Part shown: positions 36,453 to 48,855 of the stretch, in pieces
How the letters are laid out: each line of letters opens with the position of its first letter
Position numbering within the stretch: position 1 is the first letter of the stretch
Assembly (NCBI RefSeq): GCF_021018805.1
Contig: NC_086247.1
Coordinates: 95,807,338-95,871,337, forward strand
DNA from: Prinia subflava
Taxonomy: Eukaryota; Chordata; Aves; Passeriformes; Cisticolidae
Direction: 5' to 3'
DNA length: 64,000 bases
Made by a program: the position numbers and the translations under genes
The notes under the pieces: generated by a model
What the model saw: the letters and a program-made list of their open reading frames with translations, nothing else
Told to the model about the DNA's origin: nothing
Database searches by the model: none

Positions 36453-37760
36453 ATGGGTGAAATGTTAAGCATGAGGGTGTTGGTTTTAATCAGTGTGGTA
36501 GTAAAAATAAGAGCAGGGATGTTTGACATTGACACAAGGGAGAACATGTGGGTTACTTGGGCCAAACAAACTAAACAGGATTCCTTTTGTCTATCTCTAG
36601 CGACGCCATCCAATCCTTTTAGAACCTGCTTGATTGGAGTTCCACTGACCTCCATGGCAGAGTTCAAGTCTTTAACTCCTGTCAGGATTGACCCAAAAGG
36701 TGATTTAGGGCCACAAGCTGCTGCCATAGCGCGAAATCTTCGAGCGGCTGGTCCAGAACCTCAGGAGCTTGATCTTTTAGGTTCTGTGCCAGGAAACTAT
36801 TGTCTTGTCTTTGGGCGCTTTGCAGTGAATTCTAGTCTATTAATCATAGATGAGCAGCAATTGAAAGGCCACGCTACGTGGCTGTCCCCTCATTCACTTT
36901 TGTATTACAATTACTCTGAGTATTGTAATAGTTGGGTCAGATCTGTCACGCAATTGACAACAGCTGCTAAGAGATTGCCACCAGGAATCTTTTTAGTTTG
37001 CGGAGATAGAGCGTGGTCCACAGTACCTCAAAACAGTGTCGGAGGACCGTGTTATTTTGGCAAACTAACTCTGTTCGCACCTAGCATTCACCAGGTTCTA
37101 GGCTTGCCAAGGAAGGCTCAACGAGTCAAGCGCAGTATGTCTCAGCTAGGTCCCAACTGCAAAGATCACGTTACCCTATGGCAGCCTCCAGCCGTGATCT
37201 CAGCATCCATTTTTGCCCCAGGAGTTGCTTCAGCACAAGCCCTCACACAACTGAAACATTTAGCCTGCTGGACAGGAAAACAGATTAACATAACGACGAA
37301 GTTGTTGAGTGAGCTTGCTGAAGATGTTAGTGGCATTCGCCATTCAGTGCTCCAGAACCGAGCCGCGATTGACTTCCTTCTTTTGGCTCAGGGGCATGGA
37401 TGCGAAGAGTTTGAAGGCATGTGCTGCATGAATTTATCAGACCACTCACGGTCGATACATCAACAGTTAGCGCAGTTGAGGGACAACATGAAACATCTTG
37501 TAGTTGAGAACACTCCGTTTGACACTTGGCTGAAGTCTTGGAATCTCACTGGGTGGATTGTGGATTTAATTCGTTTTGGTATAATGATCTTTATTGCTGT
37601 CATAGTAGTTTTGACAATAGTGCCTTGCTTGATACAATGCATGCGCAAATTAGCTGACCGTGCCTTAACGTCAGTTTGGATAGCCCAAAAAGAAAAAGGG
37701 GGAACTGTGGCCGAGTTTCTCAGGTATCGTGGGCATGATATGCTCACAGATACCATTTGA
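36453..37760 (+). CDS. env: Env glycoprotein, intact, alpharetrovirus-like TM
   Basis: Env mediates receptor binding and membrane fusion. From ATG 36453 it has 435 residues; the frame is open 12 codons further up, so a spliced leader start is possible. A hydrophobic signal stretch (VLVLISVVV) is near residues 8-16. The surface subunit ends at a furin-type RVKR (224-227) and is only about 205 residues when mature, with six Cys and no CxxC seen. The transmembrane subunit has a cysteine-flanked internal fusion-peptide-like segment, an immunosuppressive-type segment before C317, and CX6CC (C317, C324, C325). The membrane anchor is about 375-396. The last 17 residues are encoded by the 3' LTR. This TM layout is that of avian alpharetroviruses and differs from the beta-like Pol. 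Confidence 0.92.
   Translation: MGEMLSMRVLVLISVVVKIRAGMFDIDTRENMWVTWAKQTKQDSFCLSLATPSNPFRTCLIGVPLTSMAEFKSLTPVRIDPKGDLGPQAAAIARNLRAAGPEPQELDLLGSVPGNYCLVFGRFAVNSSLLIIDEQQLKGHATWLSPHSLLYYNYSEYCNSWVRSVTQLTTAAKRLPPGIFLVCGDRAWSTVPQNSVGGPCYFGKLTLFAPSIHQVLGLPRKAQRVKRSMSQLGPNCKDHVTLWQPPAVISASIFAPGVASAQALTQLKHLACWTGKQINITTKLLSELAEDVSGIRHSVLQNRAAIDFLLLAQGHGCEEFEGMCCMNLSDHSRSIHQQLAQLRDNMKHLVVENTPFDTWLKSWNLTGWIVDLIRFGIMIFIAVIVVLTIVPCLIQCMRKLADRALTSVWIAQKEKGGTVAEFLRYRGHDMLTDTI
37687..37705 (+). other. polypurine tract inside env
   Basis: AAAAGAAAAAGGGGGAA directly precedes the 3' LTR and would prime plus-strand DNA synthesis. It lies inside the env coding frame, where it encodes a Lys/Glu/Gly-rich piece of the cytoplasmic tail. 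Confidence 0.85.
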
Positions 37761-38105
37761 GCTATTCCAGACTAGGCCAAACTAGGCCTCAGGCCTGGGC
37801 CTAGTAGGCCGCGGAACGTTCCGAGTACGTAGTAGCAGATAATCTTATCTCCTACTAGGTATGTGTTAAGGTATGGCCACTCGCAGCATGGAGGTAATGG
37901 CACTAGATCTCCGTAGCCACCTTAATCCTAGATTGCTTACATACTTCTGTATGCTCACTGCCTATCACAATGCACCTGCTACTGTAAACTATCTGCTCTG
38001 TACTTAACCGGCCATCTCGCGGAATAAAGCGGAGTTCGTGCTGGAAACCATACTGGTTTGGTCTCACGTTACTCTAGTCCCCAGTCTTTCCAGGGTTCAA
38101 CAACA
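37706..38105 (+). repeat. 3' LTR of the young provirus
   Basis: It has the same 400 bp as 29988-30387 at an offset of 7718, with no difference seen. Its first 55 bases (37706-37760) also encode the env C-terminus and stop. The AATAAA used for polyadenylation is at 38022-38027. The element is followed by the CATGAC target copy at 38106. Confidence 0.95.
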
Positions 38106-38111
38106 CATGAC

Positions 38112-38756
38112 ACTGAGCTAAAACTCAAAGGTTGCATCCATTTCTCCTATCACACAGGAGGAAGGAAGCAAAAAGGCTTGTGCATCAGTTCTGTCATTTC
38201 CACTGCAGGATATGTGTCCATTATGTCCAGTATTAGCTCAAGATATCCTCTGTACAGCCCATGTGCATGTCTTCCTCCACAACACTACCTCCAGTTATTA
38301 GCCAAATTCCCTTACGTTTAGCTAAGCCGTTACCTCCCTGTTCCCCAGAAGCACTCTCACACACACTGCCTACTAAGCTAGAGGCAATTTTTTGGCCAAT
38401 GTGCACAAAACTCAGCCAGCCACCCACCACAGGTATACACAAATGACTAAACGACTAAACGACTAAAAACATTCTGGCTTCTTTTCTTCAGTAAATACAC
38501 TATCAGAAATTTCTATGAATGTTCTTGTGTTCCAACTTCCATTTTATAAATTCGAGACATAAGTAATCATTTTTTCTGACTTACAGTCTGTGTCATTTTT
38601 CACCACAGTTCTGCATGTGACTCCACTAATCCACATTACAACTTCAGAACAGTATTTAAATGAAAGACAATTATGTATTTGTTAATTTTTCAACACTGTC
38701 TTCAGAGAAGAAATCAAATTTAAAATACTACATTGTACATAACTTGCTTGTATCTT
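38112..38756. other. intergenic flank, nothing recognised
   Basis: Continues the pre-insertion host sequence to the right of the provirus. A short (ACGACTAA)n-like tandem lies near 38442-38467. No gene feature seen. Confidence 0.5.
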
Positions 38757-40150
38757 AGAATCATAAAATAACTCAGGCTGTAGGGGACCTCTGCACATCC
38801 TCAATTGTCCAACTTACACTTCAGTGTGCTCTCTAACTTCAATGTCAAGAAAGCTGCTGCACAGTGTTCTGTTGAGTCATATTTCAAAAGTCATCTCTAG
38901 GTGCTTGACCAGTGGAAAAAAATCCTTCTTTTATGTCCAGCTGGAATTCTTTTTGTTGCCATGGAAATGTTAGCTGCCTCTTGTCATTTTGCTGTGTGTG
39001 TTGGTGAAAATCTGGTTTCATCTTCTCCATATGCCTCCATGTAGAGGACAGTAATTAGATTCTCCTCCTGCTCACTTTCCCCAGTTCTTCACCAGAGTAA
39101 ACAAAACTGTTATAAATGCCAATCAGATATTCCAATTTTTAATAATAATTTGGTTTATTAATAACAAATCAAATCACAGAATTTCGATAAACCCTCAACA
39201 GCGGAGAAACTTGACAGATTTTTCCCGGGAAATGTCAAGGGTGAACCGTGAGATACAGGGTCTGGCAGCCTGCTATCTCCCCCAACGGTTCACAAATTAG
39301 CCCCGTTTCGGGGCTTGGTTTCTATACACTTTATTCTGCCCTCGGCAATATTTCCCCATATTTCCCATTGTTTCGCTGCTAACTAAACAAATTCAGGAGT
39401 CTCCCCGACCAAGCAGAAAAGAGTTCTTTTCTCAGTTCAAATGTTAATGTCCAATTTCTATAGGTCCTTATAGTTGATAAGTGGTCCGAGATATCGAAGA
39501 TATGGCTTGATGGTCTGTGAAGGTGGCACCCAAGGTGTGAGTTGCTGGTGCCAGCTTATCTCCGGAGGTCCCCTCCCTGGTGCTTGGGCAGCTGCGGGCT
39601 TTCCCAGAAAACTCCTTTGTTCTTTTCTGAATGGGGGCGCCGGCTGTCTCAGGGCTGTCAGTTTTGCCGTCTGCTGCAGAATCTCTTAAAACATAAACTT
39701 TTACCTGATATCACTTTATACAATTTTATAAATTTCTAATTTCTCATAAGAACATGAATTAACCATCTACGTTTATAACAAAAACCATATGTCTCTGCCT
39801 ATTCCTAGAATATGTTCTAGCCTATACCATCTTCTCTGGACTCTTTATGTTTTATGACCTCCCTTTTACCTGGGGAACCCCAAAGTGAAATACAGTACTG
39901 CCTCATAAATGTTGAGTAGAGGGAAATCACTTCTTCTGTCAATCTACTCTCATTAATAAAGCCCAACTTGCACTGCAGTCGTGTTCAGTTCATTACCCAC
40001 TAAAAGCCCAGATTTTGTGCAGAGCTGATAAATAACCTGTCAGATCCTGCACCTGCTGCAGGGGTTCATTCTACCCAAGGTACCACTTTGCATTTGTCTT
40101 CGCTCAACTCAATTACATCTGCCAGCTTCTCAAGCTTGGTTAAGTTCCTA
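38757..40150 (-). repeat. CR1 LINE, minus, split by an LTR
   Basis: The reverse-oriented CR1 tail begins near 38757 with AGAATCATAAAATAACTCAGG. The matching upstream CR1 blocks resume after the LTR (39108-39780), with TTCTCTGGACTCTTTATG near 39832 and then TGTTGAGTAGAGGGAAATCAC near 39910. The order of the two parts fits one CR1 copy interrupted by the later LTR. It is diverged and inactive. Confidence 0.75.
39108..39780 (-). repeat. solo LTR of the 4-bp-TSD family, minus
   Basis: The plus-strand ends TGTTATAAATG and TTTATAACA form an inverted terminal repeat. The reverse complement closely follows the LTRs of the provirus at 49878-57327, including the CCGTTGGGGGAGATAGCAGG region and the AATAAAGTGTATA signal/TATA-like stretch. 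It splits a minus CR1. Flanks are AAAC (left) and AAAA (right), only a near match for a 4-bp duplication. Confidence 0.85.
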
Positions 40151-43100
40151 ACAGTAAGCCATGTCCAGTTTGTTCTTTGCCATACATTTGTAAACACAAA
40201 ACTCCTTGTAATTTAGAAATTATCTTGTTGCTTTGGGGTTGGAATAGGAAAGGTAATGCAAGTTTACCCAGAGTACATTTATTGAGAATAACTTGCTCTC
40301 TTGACTCACCTTTTAAAAGATATCTGTAGAATCATATGATAATATAAAAAAACAGTTATAACTTAAGGTGATGGCCATGAATATAAGTTGATGGGTCCAC
40401 TTTAGACACCTAGTGAGCATGCTGAGGAAGTTATGTAATTTTAGTAAATGGCAGTGTTCTTGTTCCACAATTTTCTGGCTGCGTGTGCAGAAAAAACAGT
40501 TCTTAAGATCAGCAAGAATAAAGATACCAGAGTCTATGGATTCTCCATATGAGCAGGTTCTATATACAACACGTGCTGTACAGAAAGAGTCATTTCAGCT
40601 GAATAGAAACTAGACAACACAAGTTCTTGTTCAAAGGTCTATATTGCCTAACTTTCTATATGCTACCAATAGCTTTACAGAAAGGAGGTTGATAAAAGTA
40701 TTTCAGACAGTGACAGCTCTGGTAAAAATGATGTAAAGCCTTTATTTACAAGTAAATCATTATGAGAGCTTTTAAAATGTAAGACTGATGAGTTAACCAT
40801 CTCCACAATTAAAATCAGATGGCTAAAGTAAGTCTGCTAATTTAGACCAGTTAGTGGCAGCATAGTTTGCCTGAGAACAGCTCAGAAAGCTTCAATCTGC
40901 TAGGTAAGAAGGAGACAACAGAGCGCTGCTGAACTGGAAAACACTGGGCAAGCTAAAAATTATATTGTGCCTGTATTTATGTGAGCATACATACTAAAAA
41001 AAGATAAAGTTATTTTAAAAAATCACAGAAATACATTAGAGACAAAATACTAAAATTACTGTAATTGTGATTACTGTATTCTAATACTGCATCTTGGCAT
41101 AACAAAATGATAGTACCAAAGCTAACATTCAAAACATAAAATAAATTTGGTTTTTATTGCCAAAGGGGTGCTTAAAGGCACAATATGCAGTTAAATAAAC
41201 ACAAAGAAGCAACAGAATGGAAATCTAAATGCAGACAAGGAACACTCAAACCAGGTATTTCAAAACAGCAGACCCATTATAAATACACCAGAATTTCTTT
41301 CTCCCCTGTGCTAACTAGTGATACTCAGTTCCCAAAATGCTTGCAAACCCATTCCAAGTTTCAGAACAAGCTATCAGGAATATAGGATGTTAGTGTTGAA
41401 AGTTAATGTCTTAATGAGTCCACCAATGACATATGAATGACAAGAGGCTAATTGATGACATGGGGTGCCAACTGAAAAGGTGCCTCCGAAAGTGAATTAG
41501 TTGCATAAGTAACTGATGAGACTTGTTAGATGTCTCTGCTATATCTGTGCTGCTGAGCATGCTGCAAGACAGCTATTTTTAAATGTGACATGTGATGTAC
41601 CAGAAACATTACAGCCACTGAAGCATGAAGCTGTATGTAACCAGTTCACCACACTGCAAAGCTGCAGTACTATATGTGTAATTATCTTTCCAAAATACTT
41701 AGACAAAATTCAAATGGTGAGTGAAGTCCTGTAGGTTTTTAAAGTGTCTCACTACAGGTTTTTCCTGAATTCACCTCACTGTACTATTCGCTTTCAAATG
41801 AAGCTCAAAGTTCTGTGACAGTATTGCATACCACTGTTTCAATTAATGGATTTGTAACTTCAATTGTTTGATTCTGTTGCTCAGGAAGACCTAATTTTAA
41901 TACATTATCTGTCCTAAATTGCACCGTAGGTGCATTTCACTCACTTATTACTCACTGAACAATCATTTACAAAAGGAATTGATTAAATTAGGTCTTGTAC
42001 AAATGTTTAAGTCAGGAAGTTTGAGCAATGCCACAAAATCTTTCAGATTTGATTGATAAACTGTCTTTTAATTCAATAATGTCATGAATCAATACTGAGG
42101 TGGGTAATAAGTGTTAATGAAAAAAGTAAGTGCAAGATAGCATTGTAGGACATGAAATCTGTCTGATGCTGACATAGTAACTACACAAAACCTTGACAAA
42201 TGAAAATCTAGCCATTTTTCAGAGGAAGGAAGATTTTAATTTTTTTTAAACTCATATGTCAGGAAAAGGTTACTTTGTGATGGCCTTTTTAAAAAATTCA
42301 TTATTACATAAGTTACTGAAATTTATCTCCCACTGACAAAACATTAGCGCTATAAAGGAAGCATTAGGAACAAACTTGCTGACTTTGTGTTAATGATACT
42401 TTTAGAATAGCTAGGAATATAAAGAAAGCATGACATTTGCAACAGCAACATGCAACAGCAGGGCATGTAGAAAATTTAGGTTGGTATTAAACAATAAGAA
42501 TTTTTGGCAATAGGCTCCATGGCCAAGACTGATGACTAATGTCAGTAGCATTGGGACTTCATGTACAACTGAGAAAGCTTCTGCATACCGTTTGAATAGG
42601 ATGGCTATTCCTTAACTTAGTCTTAAATAAAATAAAATAAAATAAAATAAAATCACATAAAATCATGTGATTTCATTCATACAAAGGTATGCAAACTATC
42701 TGCTTTGAAATTTTTTAACAGGGAAAACTGAACAAATAAGTTTACTTGAAAAAATAGTACAGAAATACCTCTACAAAAGTCACAGAAAACATAGGAGGGT
42801 CTCACAGTTGACTTCCACTCCAAATATACCCCTTGCTATATTGTTTAGTCAGTTAATAGTGTTAGTTATACTAGTAACTATGAATAGATGTAGCTATCTT
42901 CACTGTGCCCTTTGATATCAGTAATAAATCAATAAACTACAATATGGATAGCAGATGGAAGTTTACAAAGCAATAATTTGGTAATTTGTTTTGCAGCTCC
43001 AAAGATAATTAAAAACAGCACAGCTTCCCAGGGGAAACAGAATCTAGTTTTCTTCCCTGATGCTACTGTGAGCACAAGACAACATTTCCAAGGAAAAGGA

Positions 43101-44520
43101 AATAAAGCTATCTTCACAAAAACATTTGTGTATACTGTCAATTTGTAAGTGGGATTTGTGTGTACCTTTGAATACGTGTGAATTAATCAAGTCATATCCT
43201 CATAGGACAGTAATATAAAAGCTTAAGTGCAAAATAAAATACTGTTTTGTATTTTCTGAGTTTTACTTTGATCCCTACTTCTAAACAACTTTAGTGTGAA
43301 CTTATTTTATATTTCCAAACTACAGTCCAAACTGACAGAAATTTGATATTTTACAGAAGCCAGAGAAGCCCAAAACAAGAGCCTTTCAATTTAGATGAGC
43401 ATCAAGTTAGAAGAGAAACAAGACTGAATTACAAATTCAGTTCTCCTTTAATATTTGCATTCATAAGCCTGAGACTGTGATGTGTCAAGATGACCTGATC
43501 TAAAAGCTCACATACCCTGAAAGAGAAGGAGATGACAATCCTTTTCCCCTTTTTTTTCATTCTCTTTTTCATGCTTGCAATCAGAAGTTGCCAATGCATA
43601 TGTTTTTTACCTTGCACAAAGTCCTGTGTTCTCTGGATTCCTCTGTGAGCTTGTGTCAACTTGCCAGAAAACAAGTCGATCAAGAAAAAGAAGACTCTCT
43701 ACTCTGATAGATTAGTGAACTGAACTGACTTGAAGAGTTGTCTGATGACTGCCAGAGGGAAAGCAAGGGAATGTGCAGGACTATGTGACTAGGAGTCACA
43801 TATCAGGAAGTGAGGTAGGATCTCTGCCATAACATGGAGGATACAAGAAAAAGCTATCCTTTGCTCCATCAGCAAGGCATTAATTTAATTCCATTTTTTT
43901 TCATGAAAATATTCTCGTTGTTACAAACCTGGAAAAATAGTGAGGGATTTTTTTTTTTTGTATTACCATTGCAAAAACCTATAAAAAGTAGAAGTAAAAC
44001 AAAAAAGTTTCCTTTTCATTACAAAAAAAAAATCCTAGTGTAATGCATGACAACCAGCTTTTAAAGCAGCATGTGAAACCTAAGTGCTATTTCTCCTTTG
44101 CCACTTCAGTCACTTGTTCAAGTTTTCACACCATTTTCTACATTATATCTTTTGAATATGTCAGGTTTTACATCACTACAGTTAACCAAACTGGAAAGCT
44201 GACCCAGTTGAAAAATAACCAACTGGGGTATTTTTTTGGTGTTCAAATACATATATATGAATTCTTTTAGATTTATTTCAGCATTCAGCCATACAAATGT
44301 CTTAGTGTTTGTGATAGGGAAGCAGCAGATATATTTGTTTTGGCAATACTACTGCTCAGCTTCGGTTCACATATAGACTTACTTGGTATCCCACCTGAGT
44401 CAGAAGAACATCAAAAGCAGTAATATACTGATGCCATTTTTTCAATAAAAATACTTAAGTTAGCTAAAATAAGTCTAGAACTGAAACTGATGCCTTTTAC
44501 TTGGTCCTAAAAATTAAGAG
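40150..44520. other. intergenic, nothing recognised
   Basis: AT-rich sequence with no supported gene. It contains an (AAAAT)n microsatellite at about 42625-42653. Short ORFs show no protein features. Confidence 0.5.
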
Positions 44521-44527
44521 TCAGACA

Positions 44528-44900
44528 TGGTTATGGGGTAAAGGGTTTCTACTTTGGTATTTAATAAGGATCTTTATGGTGCACCACGTTGCAAGGTGGA
44601 CTGTGTCAAAATGCACACCCCTGGTAGATCATGTATACAATTTTATAGACCTTGCAAATTAGCATATCTAATAAAGATGCCTCAATGAGAGGCTTAAATG
44701 AATAGTGTGATATCTCCCCATCCCAAAGAATTCCCCCCCTGGGGAGGCCTAATCCTAATTTACAGGATGCGTTCTAAAGGGGACCTTGGTTTCTCAACAT
44801 ACTGCAGGGCTTTCTGGTCTGCCACTGTGAGGCCTCTGAGATGTTTGGTCTTCTGGCCTAACAGAATACCAGGACTGTGCTAAGTTACCAGACTTAAGGA
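44528..44900 (-). repeat. possible LTR, minus orientation
   Basis: On the minus strand there is TCTATAAAATTG (near 44642, TATA-like) followed by an ATTAAATACC stretch (near 44560) and a TG-type end at 44528. GC-rich pieces differ from the flanks. No target duplication was found and the right edge is uncertain. Confidence 0.35.
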
Positions 44901-46091
44901 ATTACCAGTATGCATGTTAAGAGTACTGAGGATACATAAAAGGTATATGAAAGGTATTTAAAAGAAAGGCAAAAAATCATCATGGCACCAAAACAACTAT
45001 TCAGGATCTGCATGTGAAGCACCTGGGATTCCCATGATGCTGCCAAGAATTCTGTGATTTGCTCTGTTAGAGTTCCTGTGAAATCGCAGTTGCTATTAAA
45101 GAGAAGTTCCTTCAAATGTTGTCAGTTCAACATGCAAAGGCAATATGTTCTTTTGCATACTCGCCCACTAATGCAATACAGTCTTTGTGAAAGAAAAAAA
45201 GTTTGAAATACTTCTCCAAGCTCTAAGTCTACTTCACTCAGACTACTGCCAAAGGTTGGATTGTGCCGGTTGCTTATTTTGAAATAGACTAAATCCATGC
45301 ATGCATTCTAAAGTGCCTTCAGAATAGCTACAGGAAAATATGTTTTAGATGCTGATGATCAAGTACAGTTACCACCTCAACATGAAACCTACTTCTTAAG
45401 ATACATGTCTCAGGAATCACTACCTTATTTACAGTTATATGTTGTAACTGGAATTGGGCACTGAAAGTCCTTCATTTCAAAAATTTATCTATTGCAGTGT
45501 TGCTCTGCACAGCTGTCCTAACACTGTCCTAACCTTGTCTTCCATAGGCTTTCAAGACTTGGTGTGTGTTGGTTACATCTTTCTTAACCCTAGTTGTTAA
45601 GAAAACTCCAACCAACCGTCATTGCCTCCAAACTAACCAATGCATCATGAGAGAGATCTAGGGATTTCAGGTGACTAATTTGTTTCAAAGAATTTCAAAA
45701 ATGAGTCATTTTCTCCTTTCAGAAAGGAGCAAGGATGGCACATCACCTACTTCAGAGCAAAAGGGCAGGCTGGGTGGGGGCATGACAGGGAACATCCATA
45801 ACCTTCGCCTATTTATAAGAAAGGCAGGTGATATCTTCTATACATTTTAATACTTAATTGGATTAATACAAAATGCATGATGAAGCTATTCTGCAGTATA
45901 TCAAGAATTGGGTATGAAACAAAAACAGGAAACTTTAATTTCTTATTGCTGCTTGAGGGGCTTTTTTGGTCTTTTTTGATGGTAGAACTAGTAATATTAA
46001 TTATATGGTAACCATTGCAAAAGGATGCTAGAAAGAACTATTACATCTTTCAAATGCCACTTAATATAAAGCCACCCCTTGCTCAATACCC

Positions 46092-46868
46092 TCTGCTGTC
46101 TTGGGTTGAAAAATGTAACCAAAAATGGGTATTCTATTTTCACCTGTTGAAACCGGTTGGGAGATATTGTTCGTTATCTCTTGTAACTCTAGGGGGGAAG
46201 AGGGCGGATGCCTTCTGTTAATAGGACAACTGATAACACAAGCTAAGGCAGTGGCTTCTTATCTCTTCCTCCACCCACCCTGCTCAGAGGGATATTACCT
46301 GTGAATGGGCCATTTAAGGCCTCTCACAGGACTGATAACATTACCTCATTCCATTGTGAGATGCTCCACCCAGTGGGAGGAGCCAAAGCCTTTCCACCGA
46401 GATAAAACCAGCAATCCCAAACACCAAGCAGCCTGTTTTCCACTGATTTCTCGGAGGCAGACCAGGCCCATCTCACCAGTACTGGGCCCTTTTTCTTACA
46501 GGATCATCTCTACTTCACAGAAAAACATCTGTTACTCCAGGAAGACTTATTTGGACTGCTTCCAACACCCTGACAACAGGGTGTCAGGTCGTATCTCTGA
46601 CTCTGTCTAAGACTTCTATTTGTTTGCTTGTTTTGTTGTTTTTTGGTTTGTGTGGGGTTTTTTTTGTACTACTGCATTTGTATTTGTACTATTGCAATTT
46701 TAATATTTCTAGTAAAGAACTGTTATTCCTATTCCCATATTTTTGCCTGAAAGCTCCTAATTGCAAAATTGTAATAATTTGGAGGGAGGGGGTTTTTACA
46801 TTCTCCATTCCAAGGGAAACTGCAGTTTCCCCTGACAGATACCTGTCTTTCCAAACCAAGACATCTGC
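46092..46868 (+). mobile_element. solo LTR (ERVL-like) with 5-bp TSD
   Basis: The LTR is 46097-46863 (767 bp), starting TGTCTTGGGTTG and ending CCAAACCAAGACA, with TCTGC copies at 46092-46096 and 46864-46868. It contains GAGATAAAACCAGC (TATA-like, near 46399) and a long T-rich region before TAGTAAAG. A 5-bp duplication and this LTR type suggest a class III or I family common in songbirds. Its 3' end matches, inverted, the starts of the blocks at 7241 and 62471. Confidence 0.85.
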
Positions 46869-47618
46869 TCTCCAGGATAAAATAACCTCTATGCTTCCAA
46901 CTTTTCCTGGAAAACAAATATTTATAGCAGCTGCATATTATGCAAATTAAATTGCTGTCATACAGGGAGAACACACATCAGGTACACAGATCTGTGTTTG
47001 ATCTTCCTTAGGAAAGAAGCTACAGAACAATAAACACTCAGTTTCTAAATATATAAGGGTTTTGCCCACAAAGAACATTTTAGGTTTTTGTTTTTTGGTT
47101 TTTTTGGTTTTGTTTTTTTTTTTTGAGATAATTTGTGAGGGAGAGAGTGGATTGTGTGTTCCCTGGGTTTTGTGGTACTCTTGGGCCTATCTCTGCTGAA
47201 AACTATGACAGTATTTCTGTAGGAACAACTGTAAAGAAAAGGTATTAATACAGTATAGGGGGCATCTAGCCAGGACACAAGAAGCAAAGTATGTTTTTCT
47301 AAACTGGGAACTCCTTCTCTCAGTCTGTGTATCAGACATTACCTTTACCCCACCCGTGATTTAACTGTGCATGTAACATTTTCTTTTGTGACAAATTTAT
47401 AAGCCTTAATGTGCTTAGTTTCCATATCTGAGAATGCTGTTTCCAAGTACCCTAGGATGTTAGAGCATTACATTATTTTTGAAAACTTTCTGTTTTCAAG
47501 CACTGAATTATGAAAAACACTTTGTATTTCACATTACTCAAGGTTCAAGAAACAATTCAAAATTTACTGAAGTATGCCAAAGTCACATATGCATTATGTT
47601 AGCTCTTAAATGCAGCTG

Positions 47619-48212
47619 CATCCGGGGCTGCATCAAAAGCGGTGTGGCCAGCAGATAAAAGAAAGGTGATTTACATGCTTTGCTCTGGCAAGATCCCACC
47701 TGGAGTGCTGCATCCAGCTCTGGGGTCCCCAGCACTGAAAAGACATGGACCTGTTGGAATGATTCCAGAGAAATGAAAAAATTATTCTTCACCTCGGAAG
47801 AAAGACTGAGACAGTTGGGGTTGTTCAGGTGGAGAATAGAGGACTCCCGGGAGTGTTTTGTAGTCCTTCTGTACTTGAAGGGGACTTATAAGAAAAATGG
47901 GGAGAGACTTTTTAGCAGGGCCTTCTGTGATAGGAAAAGGGGTACAGTTTTAAACTAAAAGAGGGTGGGTTCAGAATACATATAAGCAAGACTTTTTCAT
48001 CATGAGGGTGATGAAACACTGGAATAGGTTGACCAGAAAGGTGGTAGGTGTCCCATCCCTGGGAACATTCAGGGCCAGGTTTGGGCAGGGCTCTGAGCAA
48101 CCTGGTTAAGTTGAAGACATCCCTGTTTTTTGCAGGGGATTGGACTAGATGAGCTTTAAAGGTCATCCTTTAAGGGCCTAACCATAACCATTCTGTGATT
48201 CTATGATCTATA
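47619..48212 (+). repeat. CR1 LINE 3' end
   Basis: Plus-oriented CR1: GCATCAAAAGCGGTGTGGCC near 47630, CTGCATCCAGCTCTGGGGTC near 47709, GGACTAGATGAGCTTTAAAGG near 48141 and the CATTCTGTGATTCTATGATC tail near 48190. It includes the terminal ATTCTATGAT repeat typical of intact CR1 3' ends. The 5' end is truncated and the reading frame is broken. Confidence 0.9.
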
Positions 48213-48855
48213 ATCTGCTAATAGAGGTAAAAGGTTACTAATGTCAGCTCAGCCGAAACAACAGCTGCTGCCACTACCTGCAAACAGATGAAAAGAGAAT
48301 GGGAACTAATGGAGACTTGTATGCAGGAATTCCAAGCTTTCTGACATATTTAAAGGAGAAAGATAAGGCAACCTGAGGTTTTTTACCCATAGCATACAGT
48401 TGGCAATTTTTAAATCCTTCTTCTCCTATATCAACCTTCCTTCCAGGTATGTCTTCCTGTTCTTCCTTTATTCTACATTGACTAAATCAACTTTCATGGA
48501 ATAACAGACAACAAAACCAGAATTATGCAAAAACTTTTTGCTGGATTACCAAATTAAATTGTAATACTGCACAAGATAATAAACACCAGAGATGGTGTAA
48601 AGTAGAAGGATACAGCACTAGAAATTAGGAAAAGAGGAGCAAGAGCAATGAGGAAAGACAAAAAAAACAAAACACCCCCGTATATCTACTACCTTTTAAT
48701 TAACCATATTAAGAAATCAAATTTAAGACCATGTTTCTTCTCTCTTATGTGATATACGTAAATATGAGTAAGAAGTTACACATTCTGATTTGGTAGAGAT
48801 TTATATCCCTTGAGCACACAAAACAAATGGTCACCTAAAATTCAAGATGACACGG

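Larger units (their letters stand above)
29988..38105 (+). mobile_element. complete young provirus, beta-like with alpha-like env
   Basis: The 8118-bp element has 400-bp LTRs at both ends (29988-30387 and 37706-38105), TG...CA termini, and 6-bp target copies CATGAC at 29982-29987 and 38106-38111. The order is PBS, leader, gag, pro with dUTPase, pol, env and polypurine tract. Reading both LTRs side by side I found no difference. All four frames are open over their full length. A lysine-tRNA-type primer site, dUTPase in the pro frame and separate gag/pro/pol frames are betaretroviral traits. The transmembrane Env subunit is alpharetroviral in type. Identical LTRs and intact frames indicate a recent integration that may differ between individuals. 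Confidence 0.97.
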
